Positions 1 through 9,393 of a stretch of 64,000 nt of DNA are shown piece by piece. How positions within the stretch are numbered: the first letter of the stretch is position 1; each line of letters starts with the position of its first letter. This DNA is from an uncultured Victivallales bacterium (GTDB lineage: Bacteria > Verrucomicrobiota > Lentisphaeria > Oligosphaerales > JAFGRS01): assembly GCA_903837355.1 (NCBI GenBank), contig CAILUI010000240.1:1-64000 (forward strand), given 5' to 3'. The position numbers and the translations under genes are program-made. The notes beneath the pieces were generated by a model. It was not told the origin of the DNA. It saw only the letters and a list, made by a program, of their open reading frames with translations, and searched no databases.

Positions 1-126
1 CGACCACTTCCAGGGACGAGCCGTACCCGTGCAGATCTCTCTGCTCCAGGTTGCCCCGGTGCTGTGAAGGGGACCGTCGACACCGCAAAACGACCGGCGT
101 TCAACTTGCGCGTCCCCGTGCGGGAG
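1..126. other. window edge, no gene seen
   Basis: Short stretch at the left edge, downstream of the minus-strand GTPase gene. I see no coding signal, terminator or repeat in it. Confidence 0.4.
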
Positions 127-966
127 TCACTGAGGTCTGGTGTACCGTCCGCCGGCCAGTTCGACCAAGCGCACGGTGTCGTCGAAGCGGACGTGTCCCT
201 TGAGTCGCAGCAAACGCTCGTTCAGTCCCTGCACTGCGGCCGCAAAGGCCTCGCGGTCCGCCGTGCCGGGCGGGCTCAGCGACACCGAACTGAGTGCCGC
301 CGGAGCCGCAGCCAGGGGCGGTTCGGGGGTTCGCTCGTGTTTCAGGCCGTCGATGAACGACCAGGGTATGCAGCCATGCTGCACCGTGATCTGGGCCGCC
401 CTCCGGTTCATGTCGCCCAGCAGGCGCCCGAGCCGCGCCAGTTCGTCGGGGGTAACCAGATCGGCCTTGTTGAGCACCAGTCCATCGGCAGCGCAGACCT
501 GGCTGCCGGCCGCCCGCAGGAAGGGCGCGACCGCGGTGAAGTGGGCGGCGTCCACCAGGCAGAGGTTGGCGCGAACCGCGAACCGCCCCGCCAGCATCGG
601 CACGTCGAGGACGCCCTCCAGATCGCGCGTCTCGCTGACCCCTGTCGCCTCAACCAGCAGCAGGCCCACAGCAGCCATGGCGGCGACTTCGGACAGAGCC
701 TCCAGCAGCGCCACCTGAGTGCAGGCGCAGAACAGGCTGCCACGGTTGATCTGCAGCGCTCTGACTCCGGTAGACGCCAGCCTCTGTGCGTCGACCCCGA
801 GGGCCCCGAACTCGTTGATCAGCAGGACCGGCTGCCGGCCGCGGACCTCCGGCAGACCGAGCAGATGGTTGAGGACCGTGGTCTTGCCGGCGCCGAGATA
901 GCCGGTCAGAAGAAGCACAGGGATACGCTCTGACGTGGCAGATGACATCATTCCCGGGCACCTCAT
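127..966 (-). CDS. CobW/G3E-family GTPase (metallochaperone-like)
   Basis: Cytoplasmic P-loop GTPase of the CobW/HypB/UreG (G3E) class. It has a Walker A motif GYLGAGKTT (residues 22-30), VEATG (105-109) in the Walker B region and the guanine-specificity motif NKAD (166-169). The metal-site region reads FCAC (79-82), that is CxC rather than the usual CxCC. Family members deliver Zn, Co or Ni to client proteins or act in cobalamin metabolism. The start is set at 966 because ATG overlaps the stop of the upstream gene as ATGA; a longer frame to 981 would overlap more. At 279 residues it is shorter than many CobW proteins, and the usual C-terminal CobW domain is reduced. Coupling to a URO-D/thioredoxin fusion suggests that protein, or a corrinoid enzyme, is the metal client (inference). 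Confidence 0.85.
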   Translation of the reverse strand: MRCPGMMSSATSERIPVLLLTGYLGAGKTTVLNHLLGLPEVRGRQPVLLINEFGALGVDAQRLASTGVRALQINRGSLFCACTQVALLEALSEVAAMAAVGLLLVEATGVSETRDLEGVLDVPMLAGRFAVRANLCLVDAAHFTAVAPFLRAAGSQVCAADGLVLNKADLVTPDELARLGRLLGDMNRRAAQITVQHGCIPWSFIDGLKHERTPEPPLAAAPAALSSVSLSPPGTADREAFAAAVQGLNERLLRLKGHVRFDDTVRLVELAGGRYTRPQ

Positions 967-2588
967 AGGTCCCTGATCCACTCCCTGATCACGGCCGAGT
1001 CGGGTGTGTCACGCACGGACTTGAGCTGGTAGCGCGCCACCACCACGGCCGGCAACTGGCTCGTGATGACCCCGTACGAGGCGATGATCTGCGGATCGGT
1101 GACCTCGCGGATTGAGACCTCGGCACCGAGTTCGGTGACGGCGCGTTCGAGCCGTCGGCGGATTTCCGCCGCCTGCTCGGTGCCGGTGCAAAGCAGGTAG
1201 ACGGTCCCCTTCCGGCGGGCGATCCGGACCTTCAGCTTCTCGTTGATCCGACGCTGGATGGCCGCGATCAGCTCGTCCCGGGGCGGGATGCGCGAGACGA
1301 AGGTGATCTGTCCGTCGATACAGATCGTGGGCACATTGTGGACCATCAGCGACGTCATGAAGACGAGCGACTCGCGGTACTTGATTTTGTGTTCCCGCCA
1401 GACCACGATGCCCTCGAACTCGGGGGCCACCTTGCGCACCGCGTCGACCATGTATTGGCATGGCGCACAGGCCTCCGAATCGAGGGTGACGATGTCCACG
1501 ACCACGCGGTCTGCCTGGCCGTATTCCTCCAGGTCCAGTCGCTCCCGAGCGGCCTGCTCCGGCACCATGGCCTTGACGACCTGGCGCTTGTACGCATCCG
1601 CCACCACCTCGTGGATGGCCTCCAGGTTGGCTGGCGGCACCGCGTAGGGCAGGTCGCATCCGGGTGCGAGGACGAAGCCCGTGTCGCCGCCGACGTCGAG
1701 GCAGGCGATAGCGTTCTTCTGGGCCTCGAGCGGCTGCCCCAGCAGCAGTACCGTGGTCAACTGCAGGTTACCACCGAAGCTGACCCCTCGAGGCAGGCAC
1801 ACGTCCCGCACAAACTGCAGGGGGATGTTCTCATCCACGGAGATGTTGTCGGGGCCGCAGTCGCACATGGCATCCATGTTCTGCTGTGCGTGGCCGCAGA
1901 CGAAGAAAGAGCTGAGCGTTCCACGGCGGCGGATGGCATCGAAGACCGGGCGGGCGGCCGGCGTGACCCACTCCTTGAACTGCTCGGGCCCGATCTGGCT
2001 GGTCATGGGATCGACGATCGCCACCACGTCGCAGCCGGCGTCCACGTAGTACCCGGCCGTCGCCTGACAGACGCGGCTGGTGAACTCCATCAGCTCCCGC
2101 ACCGCCGCCGGCGCGTCGAACATCTGCATGAAAATGTCCGTGCCTAGCAGGTGCAGTGCCAGGGTGAACGGCCCGGTTATCAGGCCGTAGAGGGCGATGT
2201 CGGGGTGAGCCTCGCGCAACTGCCTGGTGGCCGACAGAGCCATGCCGATCCGGCCGGCCGTCGGCGGCGGCACGGACAGATCCCCCACCCGCACCCCGGC
2301 GCTGAGCGGGTGCGAGGTCACCGCGGGAGGGTTCTCCCGGGCCCACGTCAGGCTGCAGCCGAGAGCTTCCGCCTCGATCTGCAGGTCGAAGCACACGGGT
2401 ACCCCGTCGGCATGGTACCGGCGGATCGCTTCGCCAACCCCCCTCACCGTCAGCTCAGCGGACCGCAACACCTCCTCGGCCGATGCCCCAATCAGGGCCC
2501 CGGCATGGCAACCGACAAAGGGCACCCACGGAACCCGGTCGACACTCTCTCGCCGCAAGGCCCTCATCACGCGTTCCCGGCCCGTCAT
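963..2588 (-). CDS. URO-D/MtaA-superfamily protein fused to two thioredoxin-like domains
   Basis: Residues 1-340 are a URO-D/MtaA-type TIM barrel that starts with the familiar MTGRERVMRALRRE. A thioredoxin-like domain follows (about 360-445) with the redox motif CAPC at 374-377. A second thioredoxin-fold segment (about 450-541) has lost the second cysteine (LLCTGTEQ). In zinc-dependent MtaA/CmuA methyltransferases the barrel carries HxC plus a distal Cys. Here the first site is FVCG (Cys231, His replaced by Phe) and the distal Cys is Cys311 in LAPGC, so zinc binding would be atypical. A good ribosome site (AAGGAG) lies 10 bases before the ATG at 2588. The gene is coupled to the downstream G3E GTPase. 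The likely role is methyl transfer from or to a corrinoid or thiol with built-in redox chemistry (inference). Confidence 0.8.
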   Translation of the reverse strand: MTGRERVMRALRRESVDRVPWVPFVGCHAGALIGASAEEVLRSAELTVRGVGEAIRRYHADGVPVCFDLQIEAEALGCSLTWARENPPAVTSHPLSAGVRVGDLSVPPPTAGRIGMALSATRQLREAHPDIALYGLITGPFTLALHLLGTDIFMQMFDAPAAVRELMEFTSRVCQATAGYYVDAGCDVVAIVDPMTSQIGPEQFKEWVTPAARPVFDAIRRRGTLSSFFVCGHAQQNMDAMCDCGPDNISVDENIPLQFVRDVCLPRGVSFGGNLQLTTVLLLGQPLEAQKNAIACLDVGGDTGFVLAPGCDLPYAVPPANLEAIHEVVADAYKRQVVKAMVPEQAARERLDLEEYGQADRVVVDIVTLDSEACAPCQYMVDAVRKVAPEFEGIVVWREHKIKYRESLVFMTSLMVHNVPTICIDGQITFVSRIPPRDELIAAIQRRINEKLKVRIARRKGTVYLLCTGTEQAAEIRRRLERAVTELGAEVSIREVTDPQIIASYGVITSQLPAVVVARYQLKSVRDTPDSAVIREWIRDL

Positions 2589-2909
2589 CGCCTCACGCTC
2601 CTTCCATCGCCTTACCGCCGCGGCAGCCCCCAGCCTTGCGCCTCGGTGGCGTGGGATCGCCGACGCGGTCTGTCTGCTATTCGTTCGGAGCCCCTGCCTG
2701 ATCCGCGCCTGCCCCGCAGCGAGTCGCGTACTATAGCCATCCGATCCGTCTTCGGCGGGCCACTATCGGCCGCGGCTGCGGACCCTGCCGCGGAACGCCA
2801 GCGCGCCGTCAGCGCAAGGGCGTCCAAAACAGTGCGGTCCAGAGGCTTGGCGGAGGCCATCGCCAGCAATCCGAACGGGGCTCCCGGCAGCGGTAGGCTG
2901 GCCGCCGGC
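2589..2909. other. intergenic region, 5' side of the URO-D/thioredoxin gene
   Basis: About 320 bases between two minus-strand genes. The ribosome site of the URO-D/thioredoxin gene sits at its left end. A TATAGT hexamer on the minus strand (2730-2735) could be a -10 element, but I see no convincing -35 partner. No gene or terminator is obvious. Confidence 0.35.
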
Positions 2910-5900
2910 TCACCTGCCTGCCGGCCGCAGGAGCACGACTCGCAGGTCATGGCTCTCCACGGCGAGGTCCTGCTCCCGGATCTCCTGCCCGGTCTCGGCA
3001 TCCACCAGCGTGCCGCGCTCAGAGCCCAGGGCTGCCCAGTCAACCCGGATGGGCACCGCCGCCCGGGTCGGAAGGAAGTTCGATACGTACAGCAGAGCCC
3101 CTCTGCCCGGCCGGCGGTAGTGACTGGCCTTGAGCCCCGGCGGCAGGGGCCAGAGCGCCCGGCCGGCGTCCTCCCAGTAGCCCGTGAAGGTGCAGTCCGA
3201 GGCGGCGATGCCGAAGGTCTCCTCGATGGCGCGGAAGGTGTTGCTGACCGCGGGGTTGTTGTTCTGGGCGCAGATCCAGAGGTCGAAGAGCTTGAGCAGC
3301 GCCATGCAGGTCCGGGTGGCCTTGGTCCCCGCCAGCAGTGCCGGATCGTGGATCTTGGTCAGCCAGCCGGGATTGCCGCCCCAGGCGCCGGCGGCGAAGG
3401 CTTCGACGCTGACGAGGGGGTAGTAGTCCATGTAGTCATACTTTGCTTCACTCAGGTCGTGTTCGCCGTCCATGCAGAGGCCGGCGAAGGAGAACGCACC
3501 GGGGTTCAGGGCAGAGGTCATATGCACGAGAACCGTCGGCTCGACACTGCGCTGCCGGGACGCCGCCACGGCGCAGCGCCGGATCAGGTCGCGGGTCTCG
3601 AAGGTACGGTACGCCCCCTGGACGCGGCCATCCTCGCGGCGGTAGGCCCCGTCGGCATGCTGGACGTTCGTCGAGGCGTAGGGGAACGAGTTGTCCAGGT
3701 AGAGCCCCGTCAGCCCAGTCTTCTCGATCCACTCGGCCACCCGCAGGACCGAGTAGTCGACGCGGCTCGGGGACATCGCGACGTGCAGGCCGGTGTAGTT
3801 GAGCGCGTCGCCGCCGCTGCCTTTCCAGGCCATGGCCTCCTGCGCCAGGGCGTAGTACTGCAGCGGCACATTCCCCCACTCGTAGGCCAGGTCGCGCACC
3901 ACGGGGTCGCCGACGGAGAGCGTCTCGCCCGCCATGTACAGGTATGCCGCCTCGCCGGTCGCCTTGACCGCGGTGTACTTCTCCCGCGCCAGGAAGAAGT
4001 CCCGGCATTCGATGCCCATGTTCTGGCGGACGAAGGGGTTGCCGAAGCCGAGGTCACCCACCTTGAACGCGATGTTGCCGCCCACGACCCGCGGTCGGGT
4101 CGGTGTCGCGATGAGTCCGAAGACGACGGTCCGCGGTGCGGACAGCGTCGTGGGTCCCGCGATGACGTGGAGGCGCACCACCGCGATGCCCTTCTCCCGG
4201 GTGATGGTGGTGCACGGCACGGTCTCGTCGTGGGTCCAGCCGCGGTCCGAGTTCGCATACCAGCACAGGCCATTGCGGCGGTTGCCAAAGAGCAGATAGG
4301 GGAGGAAGTTGCCCACCATGGCGTGCGAGGTGACCCCGAGGCTCGACCAGATCAGACCCTCGCCCGCCGGGAACCAGTACGAGGTCGGGTAGCGATTGCG
4401 GTAGGCACTCTTCCCGGTCCAGGTCTGGACCTTGGGGTCGGCCCAGTCGCCCTCGGGCTTCGCCATCATGTAGAGGGTCGGGGTCATGCTGTTGCCGCTG
4501 GTGTGGAAGTAGGTGAGGTCGCGGAGGGGCACCTCGAGCGAGAGCCGGGTCACGTCGAGGGCGCGTGATGGGGTAAGGGTCAGGCTATAGAGCAGCCCAC
4601 CGTCGTAGTCGAGTGTGCCGGTGACGGTGACCGCCAGGTCCGCTAGGCGCGTCTCGCCGCCGAAGCTCACCCGGTCCGGGGCAGTCTCCGCGAAGGTGAG
4701 CGTGCCAGGGATGTCGGCATGCACCCCCGTGGCGTCCTCGAGCACCAGGCGCATTGGCGCCGCCAGCACATCCTCGCCCTGGGAGACGATGCGCTCAGGC
4801 AGGCCCGAGCCGGCGAAGGCGTACTCGCGGCCCCAGCAGCCGACCCGGCTTCCCTCAACCTGCAGCGGCGTGAAGGGAGCGATGACGATGCGGTCCTTGC
4901 CGATCGAGTTCCCCAGCCAGGGCAGGTCCTTCTTCTCGACCGTGCCGGAGATGACCTCCAGGCAGGTGCCGTCCGCGTCGTGCACGGCCGCCCGGACGAT
5001 GTACTCGCCATTGACCTCGGGAGCGAAGGGGAAGGCGATGCAGCCCATGTCCTGGACCACAACCGGCGGCTCGGCGGCACGTGTGGCGAACGGTCGTGCC
5101 GTGCGGGGATCGCTGCCTTGCAGGATGGCGACGTCGGTCCGGCCGTAGGTCTTGCCGCCCAGCGCCGCCAGACGCGCCTGCATGCCGAACAGCCGCAGGG
5201 CGATCTTCTGCTGGACCGGGTAGTACTCCAGGTCGTGCGTCTTCGCGGTGCTGGTCGCTGAGGTCACGTCTGCCATGCCCTCTGTGCTGAAGTGCACCGG
5301 TTGCGAGAACCACAGACGCCCGTCGGCGCCACGGACTTCGCAGCGCAGTTCGCCGACCCGCAGGCGAGTCTCGTCCTCGGGCAACGTGAACTGGGCTTCA
5401 GCCCCGGCCGCGACCGGCACGTCTTTCTCGGCACGCTGTTCGGTCTGGCCCTGCCGGGAGAGCAGCACGCGATAGGTCGCCTCCTGCCCGGTGACATTGC
5501 GCACCGCGGCGGCGAGGCCGATGCTGCCCTCGCGCAGACGGCCCTCGTGGCCCCAGAGCACGGCGGGCGCGTCGGCAGCGATGGTGCAGGCCAGCAGGTT
5601 GGCGCAGTCCTTGTACCCGAGGCCGGTGATCGAGGCGAACTGCGAGGGGTAGTAGAGGTTCCGGCAGAGGTTGATGCCGAAGGGCTTGCCGGCCTCCAGC
5701 CCCACGGCGGCGAGGGGGATGCCGATCTCCAGGCCAGGACGCTGATCGGGCCCCGCCACCGACCGCACCTGCAGGCCATCACAGGTCCACTCGGCCTGAT
5801 CGAGCCCGAGCTGCCTGCGGTTGGCCAGGTCGAAGACCGTGCCGCCGAGGTTGAGCACCAGTTGGTATAGACTGCTGGGCTTCTCCGTCTGGCCGAATTC

Positions 5901-6806
5901 GGGGTTGATGATGACCTCCAGGGACTCGTCCTCCCAGACGTTGCCATCGCGCTGGGTGATGGTGTTCTTGTGCCCGTTGGGGCGGACGTCGAACAGGGCC
6001 AGCAGGTAGAGCGTGGTGGCGTCGGCCGCCACCCGGATCTCGGTCTGCCGCGGGATGGCGCTATGGGTGAGGATGTTCATGAAGCCGGTGCGGCTGCCGC
6101 TTGCGCCAGCCCACTCGTTCGCGTCGAGCCGGCCATCGATGAGCGGCGGTCTGGCCAGGAGAGGGATGGTCCACGTGCCCTGGTACGCGGCGGGCGCCGA
6201 GGTGCCGGGGCCGGTGTCAACCAGCGCCACCCGCAGGGTGTCGAGCAGCACGCCGCGGCCGTGCACTTCGATTTTCGCGAAACCGGCGCCGTGGCATGGC
6301 CACATCGTGACCAGGGAGCTGTATTCGCGCCATTCCCCGTCCGTGCGGACCTCGGCGACATCGGCGAGGAAGTCGAGCGGGGCGCAGGCCGCACTGGTGT
6401 ATTCGAAGAGCCGGACCGTAACGGACGCATTCTCGCCCTTGGCCCAGAAGGCGATCTCCAGCGTCTTGTCGCGCACGTCCGCCAGCGGCTGCGCCATAAG
6501 GATACGGCCATCGAGGAAGAGGCTGGCCTCGCCAAAGCGCTCACGGTCTGGCGGCGGGGTGACCACGCGACGCAGGTAGCCCGGCTCGTCCGGGCGCTCC
6601 TGCGGCAGCCAATGCTGGGGGCAGGAGAGCGCCGGGCCGAGTTCCCACCCGGCCAGAGGCGCGGCTAGGGGTTCCCATTCCTCGAAGCCGGCATTGGGGA
6701 TGGGCACGGGCGCGGCGGCCCCGGCGCCAAAGGCCCCCACCCCCAGGCCGAAGGCCGCCAGCCCGAGCCAGGAAAGGCCACACCAGCCACGGCTGTATTT
6801 GCGCAT
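2910..6806 (-). CDS. large secreted glycoside-hydrolase-like protein with CBM9-type domain
   Basis: A protein of about 1,298 residues with an N-terminal signal peptide (MRKYSRGW..., hydrophobic run, then GAGAAAPVP). The ATG at 6806 is chosen because it begins this signal peptide; the frame stays open upstream to 6887. Next comes a jelly-roll segment beginning NAGFEEWE, then a CBM9/DOMON-like domain (LIDGRLDANEWAGA ... TLYLLALFD ... WEDESLEVIINPE). Long beta-rich regions follow. The C-terminal quarter is a TIM-barrel-like hydrolase segment with GLYLDNSFPYAS and LCMDGEHDLSE, resembling DUF6067-type relatives of GH123. The substrate is unknown. The protein is probably exported to bind and cut polysaccharide. 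The domain assignment is by motif recognition only. Confidence 0.7.
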   Translation of the reverse strand: MRKYSRGWCGLSWLGLAAFGLGVGAFGAGAAAPVPIPNAGFEEWEPLAAPLAGWELGPALSCPQHWLPQERPDEPGYLRRVVTPPPDRERFGEASLFLDGRILMAQPLADVRDKTLEIAFWAKGENASVTVRLFEYTSAACAPLDFLADVAEVRTDGEWREYSSLVTMWPCHGAGFAKIEVHGRGVLLDTLRVALVDTGPGTSAPAAYQGTWTIPLLARPPLIDGRLDANEWAGASGSRTGFMNILTHSAIPRQTEIRVAADATTLYLLALFDVRPNGHKNTITQRDGNVWEDESLEVIINPEFGQTEKPSSLYQLVLNLGGTVFDLANRRQLGLDQAEWTCDGLQVRSVAGPDQRPGLEIGIPLAAVGLEAGKPFGINLCRNLYYPSQFASITGLGYKDCANLLACTIAADAPAVLWGHEGRLREGSIGLAAAVRNVTGQEATYRVLLSRQGQTEQRAEKDVPVAAGAEAQFTLPEDETRLRVGELRCEVRGADGRLWFSQPVHFSTEGMADVTSATSTAKTHDLEYYPVQQKIALRLFGMQARLAALGGKTYGRTDVAILQGSDPRTARPFATRAAEPPVVVQDMGCIAFPFAPEVNGEYIVRAAVHDADGTCLEVISGTVEKKDLPWLGNSIGKDRIVIAPFTPLQVEGSRVGCWGREYAFAGSGLPERIVSQGEDVLAAPMRLVLEDATGVHADIPGTLTFAETAPDRVSFGGETRLADLAVTVTGTLDYDGGLLYSLTLTPSRALDVTRLSLEVPLRDLTYFHTSGNSMTPTLYMMAKPEGDWADPKVQTWTGKSAYRNRYPTSYWFPAGEGLIWSSLGVTSHAMVGNFLPYLLFGNRRNGLCWYANSDRGWTHDETVPCTTITREKGIAVVRLHVIAGPTTLSAPRTVVFGLIATPTRPRVVGGNIAFKVGDLGFGNPFVRQNMGIECRDFFLAREKYTAVKATGEAAYLYMAGETLSVGDPVVRDLAYEWGNVPLQYYALAQEAMAWKGSGGDALNYTGLHVAMSPSRVDYSVLRVAEWIEKTGLTGLYLDNSFPYASTNVQHADGAYRREDGRVQGAYRTFETRDLIRRCAVAASRQRSVEPTVLVHMTSALNPGAFSFAGLCMDGEHDLSEAKYDYMDYYPLVSVEAFAAGAWGGNPGWLTKIHDPALLAGTKATRTCMALLKLFDLWICAQNNNPAVSNTFRAIEETFGIAASDCTFTGYWEDAGRALWPLPPGLKASHYRRPGRGALLYVSNFLPTRAAVPIRVDWAALGSERGTLVDAETGQEIREQDLAVESHDLRVVLLRPAGR

Positions 6807-7175
6807 TCCGAGGTCCCCGTTTCGCCGCCTGCGTCGGGCTGACGCCCGCTCCGGCCGCGCCGCACAGCCCGGCTCCGTGGCACTCATTGGTTCAACCCGG
6901 CGCGACTCTTAGTGGCCTTGCCGAGGCGACCCGCCGGAGCCCTTCGGCGGCACGGTCGTCAGTGCGGTTTGCTCCGGCACAACGCCAGCTGTACGGTAGC
7001 CGCGGGCAGGCGGTCTCCTGGTCTCGTGCGCGATGCCTTAGAACCATAGGTCGTCTGCTCAACTTTTCGCCCTCTCGGCGACGTCGGCGAACGTCGTCCG
7101 GCGACCGGCGCTCAGCTTGCGCGATTCACGGAGTTCCGGCACTTTGGGGATCCGGAATGAGGAGGAGCACACGCG
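6807..7175. promoter_or_regulatory. divergent promoter region
   Basis: About 370 bases between divergently transcribed secreted-protein genes, so promoters for both must lie here. I could not fix clear -35/-10 boxes. A strong ribosome site (AGGAGGAG) precedes the plus-strand gene. Several short GC-rich palindromes are present, for example ccgccg ... cggcgg near 6930-6950. Confidence 0.4.
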
Positions 7176-9155
7176 ATGGTGAAGTTACCGGCTCTCGTAT
7201 TGGCTGTGGTATGGGTTGCGGGCACAGCCCGAGGTCTCGCCGCAGACGCGGTGACGACGGTCTTGGCTTGCCATATTGCCAATGTGGTTAAGGAGTCCGT
7301 CCCGGCGGAAGGCAATGCTGCCATCATGGAAGCGAAGAAGGAACACCCGGACCTTGGGGGCACGGTGTACCTCTACCTGCACAACTCGTCACCAGGTCCG
7401 GTTACGGTCCGGGGGGTCTCATGGGACGGCGCTGATGTCAGCACCCGTCTGGGCGGACCCGACTACGGCGTAATGTGGTGGAGGTGCGCTCCGACAAGCA
7501 TTGCCTCGGGCACGGAAGCTGAGGTCACCATAAACCTGCGGGAATCTCTCTGTAAGGACACTCCTTTCACGGTGGATCTTGGAGAGGCCGGAAAGGTGCA
7601 TTGCCAGGTTGAGTTGAGTCACATCGGCCCAACGCTGGCAACCGTAGCATTCACACCGGATCTAGGCGCGGCGTACCTCTATGTCGACCTACCCGGCGGG
7701 GACCTCCCTCACGACATATACATCAATGGCAGCCCTGCAGGGAGGTCAGTGGCCTTGCTGGGAAAAGGCCGTGCAGCGGGTTTGGCAGTACTCAAGGTCA
7801 CGCCCCGCGGAGGGTTCAAGCAGGGCGAGCGCTATCTGTTCAGGATTGGGGCTGGGCAGCATGGGTGTGCTGGGTCCATCCGGGCATTCGGCGATCTTGC
7901 CAGGTTTGGGACCTATGGTTTCGCCAATCCTGACGAGTTCTCTGCCGCCGGATTGGATGCCTATGCTTCATTTACAGCGTTGGATGCAGAGGCACTGTCC
8001 CAACATGGGCGGGTGGGTATGAAAGCGGCTATGATCATCGGCTTCAAAACACCGGAACCGTCGGTCGTTGGCAACCCCAGTATCTACGCCTATGTGGCGA
8101 TGGACGAACCCGATTGCTATGACTACTCCAAGGATGAAACAAGGCCGATGCACAAGCGTCTTGGCACGTTCGCCCAACCCTTAGTGGAGTGGGCAGGCAA
8201 CTGCGAGACTGCTGATCGTCTGGTGCCCACATCAACCACCCTTGATCTGACCTTCGCGCCCCAGAACTACTTCACCTATGCCAAGGTTGCCGATATTGCC
8301 AATCCCGATTGCTACACCGTTACGTCGGGATGGCCGCTCACGGCGTTCCGGGACAAGGTTTCGATGATCAAACGGGCCAGCGCTCCTCAGCCGTTCACCA
8401 TGACGTATCAGGGGTACTGGGAAGAGTATGCCACCCCGGTGAGTACGTGGATGAGTCCTGCGATGATCGCTGAAAAGGGATCCGAAAACATGGTTGACCG
8501 AACCCGAATACGGGGGTTCGGGAGAGCGCCTGCGGCTGAGGAAGTTCGCATACCCATGCTCTATGGCGTTGGCGGCGGGGGACGTGGACTCTTCTGCTAT
8601 CTTGCCGCCACCGAGGCCATGGCCACCCAAATGGACCACAGCGTGATGGCAATGCCTGAACTCTGGCAGGAAGTAACACGGACCACACGGGAACTGCGGA
8701 CCGTAGCTCCGCTTATTCAGGTGTCTCATCCGCTGATATGGAGTAAGGCCAGCCAGAGTTCACTTTGGACCACGACGCTGATCTGCGGCGAGCAGGCGGC
8801 ATTGGTTGTCGCTGTCAATGAAGCGTGCAAATCGGAGAAGGACGCATTCACACCCTCCCCAGTGCTCGACACCACGTTCAGTTTTCCAGACCTGCCATGG
8901 TTACGAGCCGAGAGAGTATACGGGGTGGGAGATGGCAAGCTGGAACGGATCAAGTCCAGGAAACACGCCGGCACACTCACGTGGACCGTAGGCGCCATAG
9001 ACGATGGAAATATCTACTTGGTCTGCTCGGACAAGAGGCTGGCCGATAGACTGCTCAAGGAGTATGCGTCGAAGTCAACACATATTACCGCTGCGGGTCT
9101 CAAGGTTCCTGAAGAAGGGCACCTGAAAGGCCGCAGGAAGACCCCACAGCAGTGA
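7176..9155 (+). CDS. secreted TIM-barrel hydrolase-like protein, compositionally distinct
   Basis: 659 residues starting with a signal peptide (MVKLPALVLAVVWVAGTARG, then LAADA). The first 220 residues are beta-rich. The middle looks like a TIM barrel with YVAMDEPDCYD, where Asp-Glu fits a glycosidase active site, and ends in a beta-sandwich-like region. The family is not recognised. An AGGAGGAG ribosome site lies about 10 bases before the ATG. Third codon positions hold visibly more A and T than those of its neighbours (16 of 27 GC-ending in a stretch I counted near 7590-7670), so it may be a later arrival or an old, poorly expressed gene. It is monocistronic and convergent with the URO-D gene at 9390. 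Confidence 0.7.
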   Translation: MVKLPALVLAVVWVAGTARGLAADAVTTVLACHIANVVKESVPAEGNAAIMEAKKEHPDLGGTVYLYLHNSSPGPVTVRGVSWDGADVSTRLGGPDYGVMWWRCAPTSIASGTEAEVTINLRESLCKDTPFTVDLGEAGKVHCQVELSHIGPTLATVAFTPDLGAAYLYVDLPGGDLPHDIYINGSPAGRSVALLGKGRAAGLAVLKVTPRGGFKQGERYLFRIGAGQHGCAGSIRAFGDLARFGTYGFANPDEFSAAGLDAYASFTALDAEALSQHGRVGMKAAMIIGFKTPEPSVVGNPSIYAYVAMDEPDCYDYSKDETRPMHKRLGTFAQPLVEWAGNCETADRLVPTSTTLDLTFAPQNYFTYAKVADIANPDCYTVTSGWPLTAFRDKVSMIKRASAPQPFTMTYQGYWEEYATPVSTWMSPAMIAEKGSENMVDRTRIRGFGRAPAAEEVRIPMLYGVGGGGRGLFCYLAATEAMATQMDHSVMAMPELWQEVTRTTRELRTVAPLIQVSHPLIWSKASQSSLWTTTLICGEQAALVVAVNEACKSEKDAFTPSPVLDTTFSFPDLPWLRAERVYGVGDGKLERIKSRKHAGTLTWTVGAIDDGNIYLVCSDKRLADRLLKEYASKSTHITAAGLKVPEEGHLKGRRKTPQQ

Positions 9156-9330
9156 AACAACACATATCGTCATCCTCCTGTCTTCGGCACTGACACCGAG
9201 CATGTCCGCCGGTGGTGAAGCCGCGGTGAATCTGGCGTGTCGGTGCAGTCTGCATCGCGCGTTCCCTCTGTGGGCCGGTGGCCCCCCGTTGGCGCCACGC
9301 CACCGCTGGTTTGGGCGGGCTCCGCTCGGC
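9156..9330. other. intergenic between convergent genes
   Basis: A stretch between the end of the secreted-protein gene and the URO-D remnant. No clear hairpin terminator with a T tract was found. Confidence 0.3.
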
Positions 9331-9393
9331 GCAGAAGTCACGGTCCGGCTCCTCAATGGGCGGCGTCTTCAGCATCCGTTCTTTGCCGGTCAT
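9331..9393 (-). pseudogene. remnant of a URO-D gene 5' end
   Basis: An ATG at 9393 overlaps the stop of the upstream URO-D gene as ATGA, and the first residues read MTGKERMLKTPPIEEPDRDF. This matches the canonical URO-D-superfamily start (compare MTGRERVMRALRRESVDRV in the gene at 963-2588). After about 20 residues the reading frame loses all resemblance. It looks like the first bases of a second, formerly coupled URO-D gene whose body has been deleted. Confidence 0.55.

Noticed and set aside
963-2588. Authentic HemE (haem biosynthesis)
   Set aside because: The fusion to thioredoxin-like domains, MtaA-like cysteines and absence of other haem genes argue against it; the same holds for the other URO-D-like genes.
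2151-4568. Long open frame antisense to the large secreted protein (805 codons)
   Set aside because: It is Arg/Gly/Val-rich with no domain text, lies opposite a gene with clear domains and signal peptide, and is the usual shadow in high-GC DNA.
6888-7030. Possible small RNA or tRNA in the divergent region
   Set aside because: Only short palindromes are present; no cloverleaf or CCA-like end could be built by eye.
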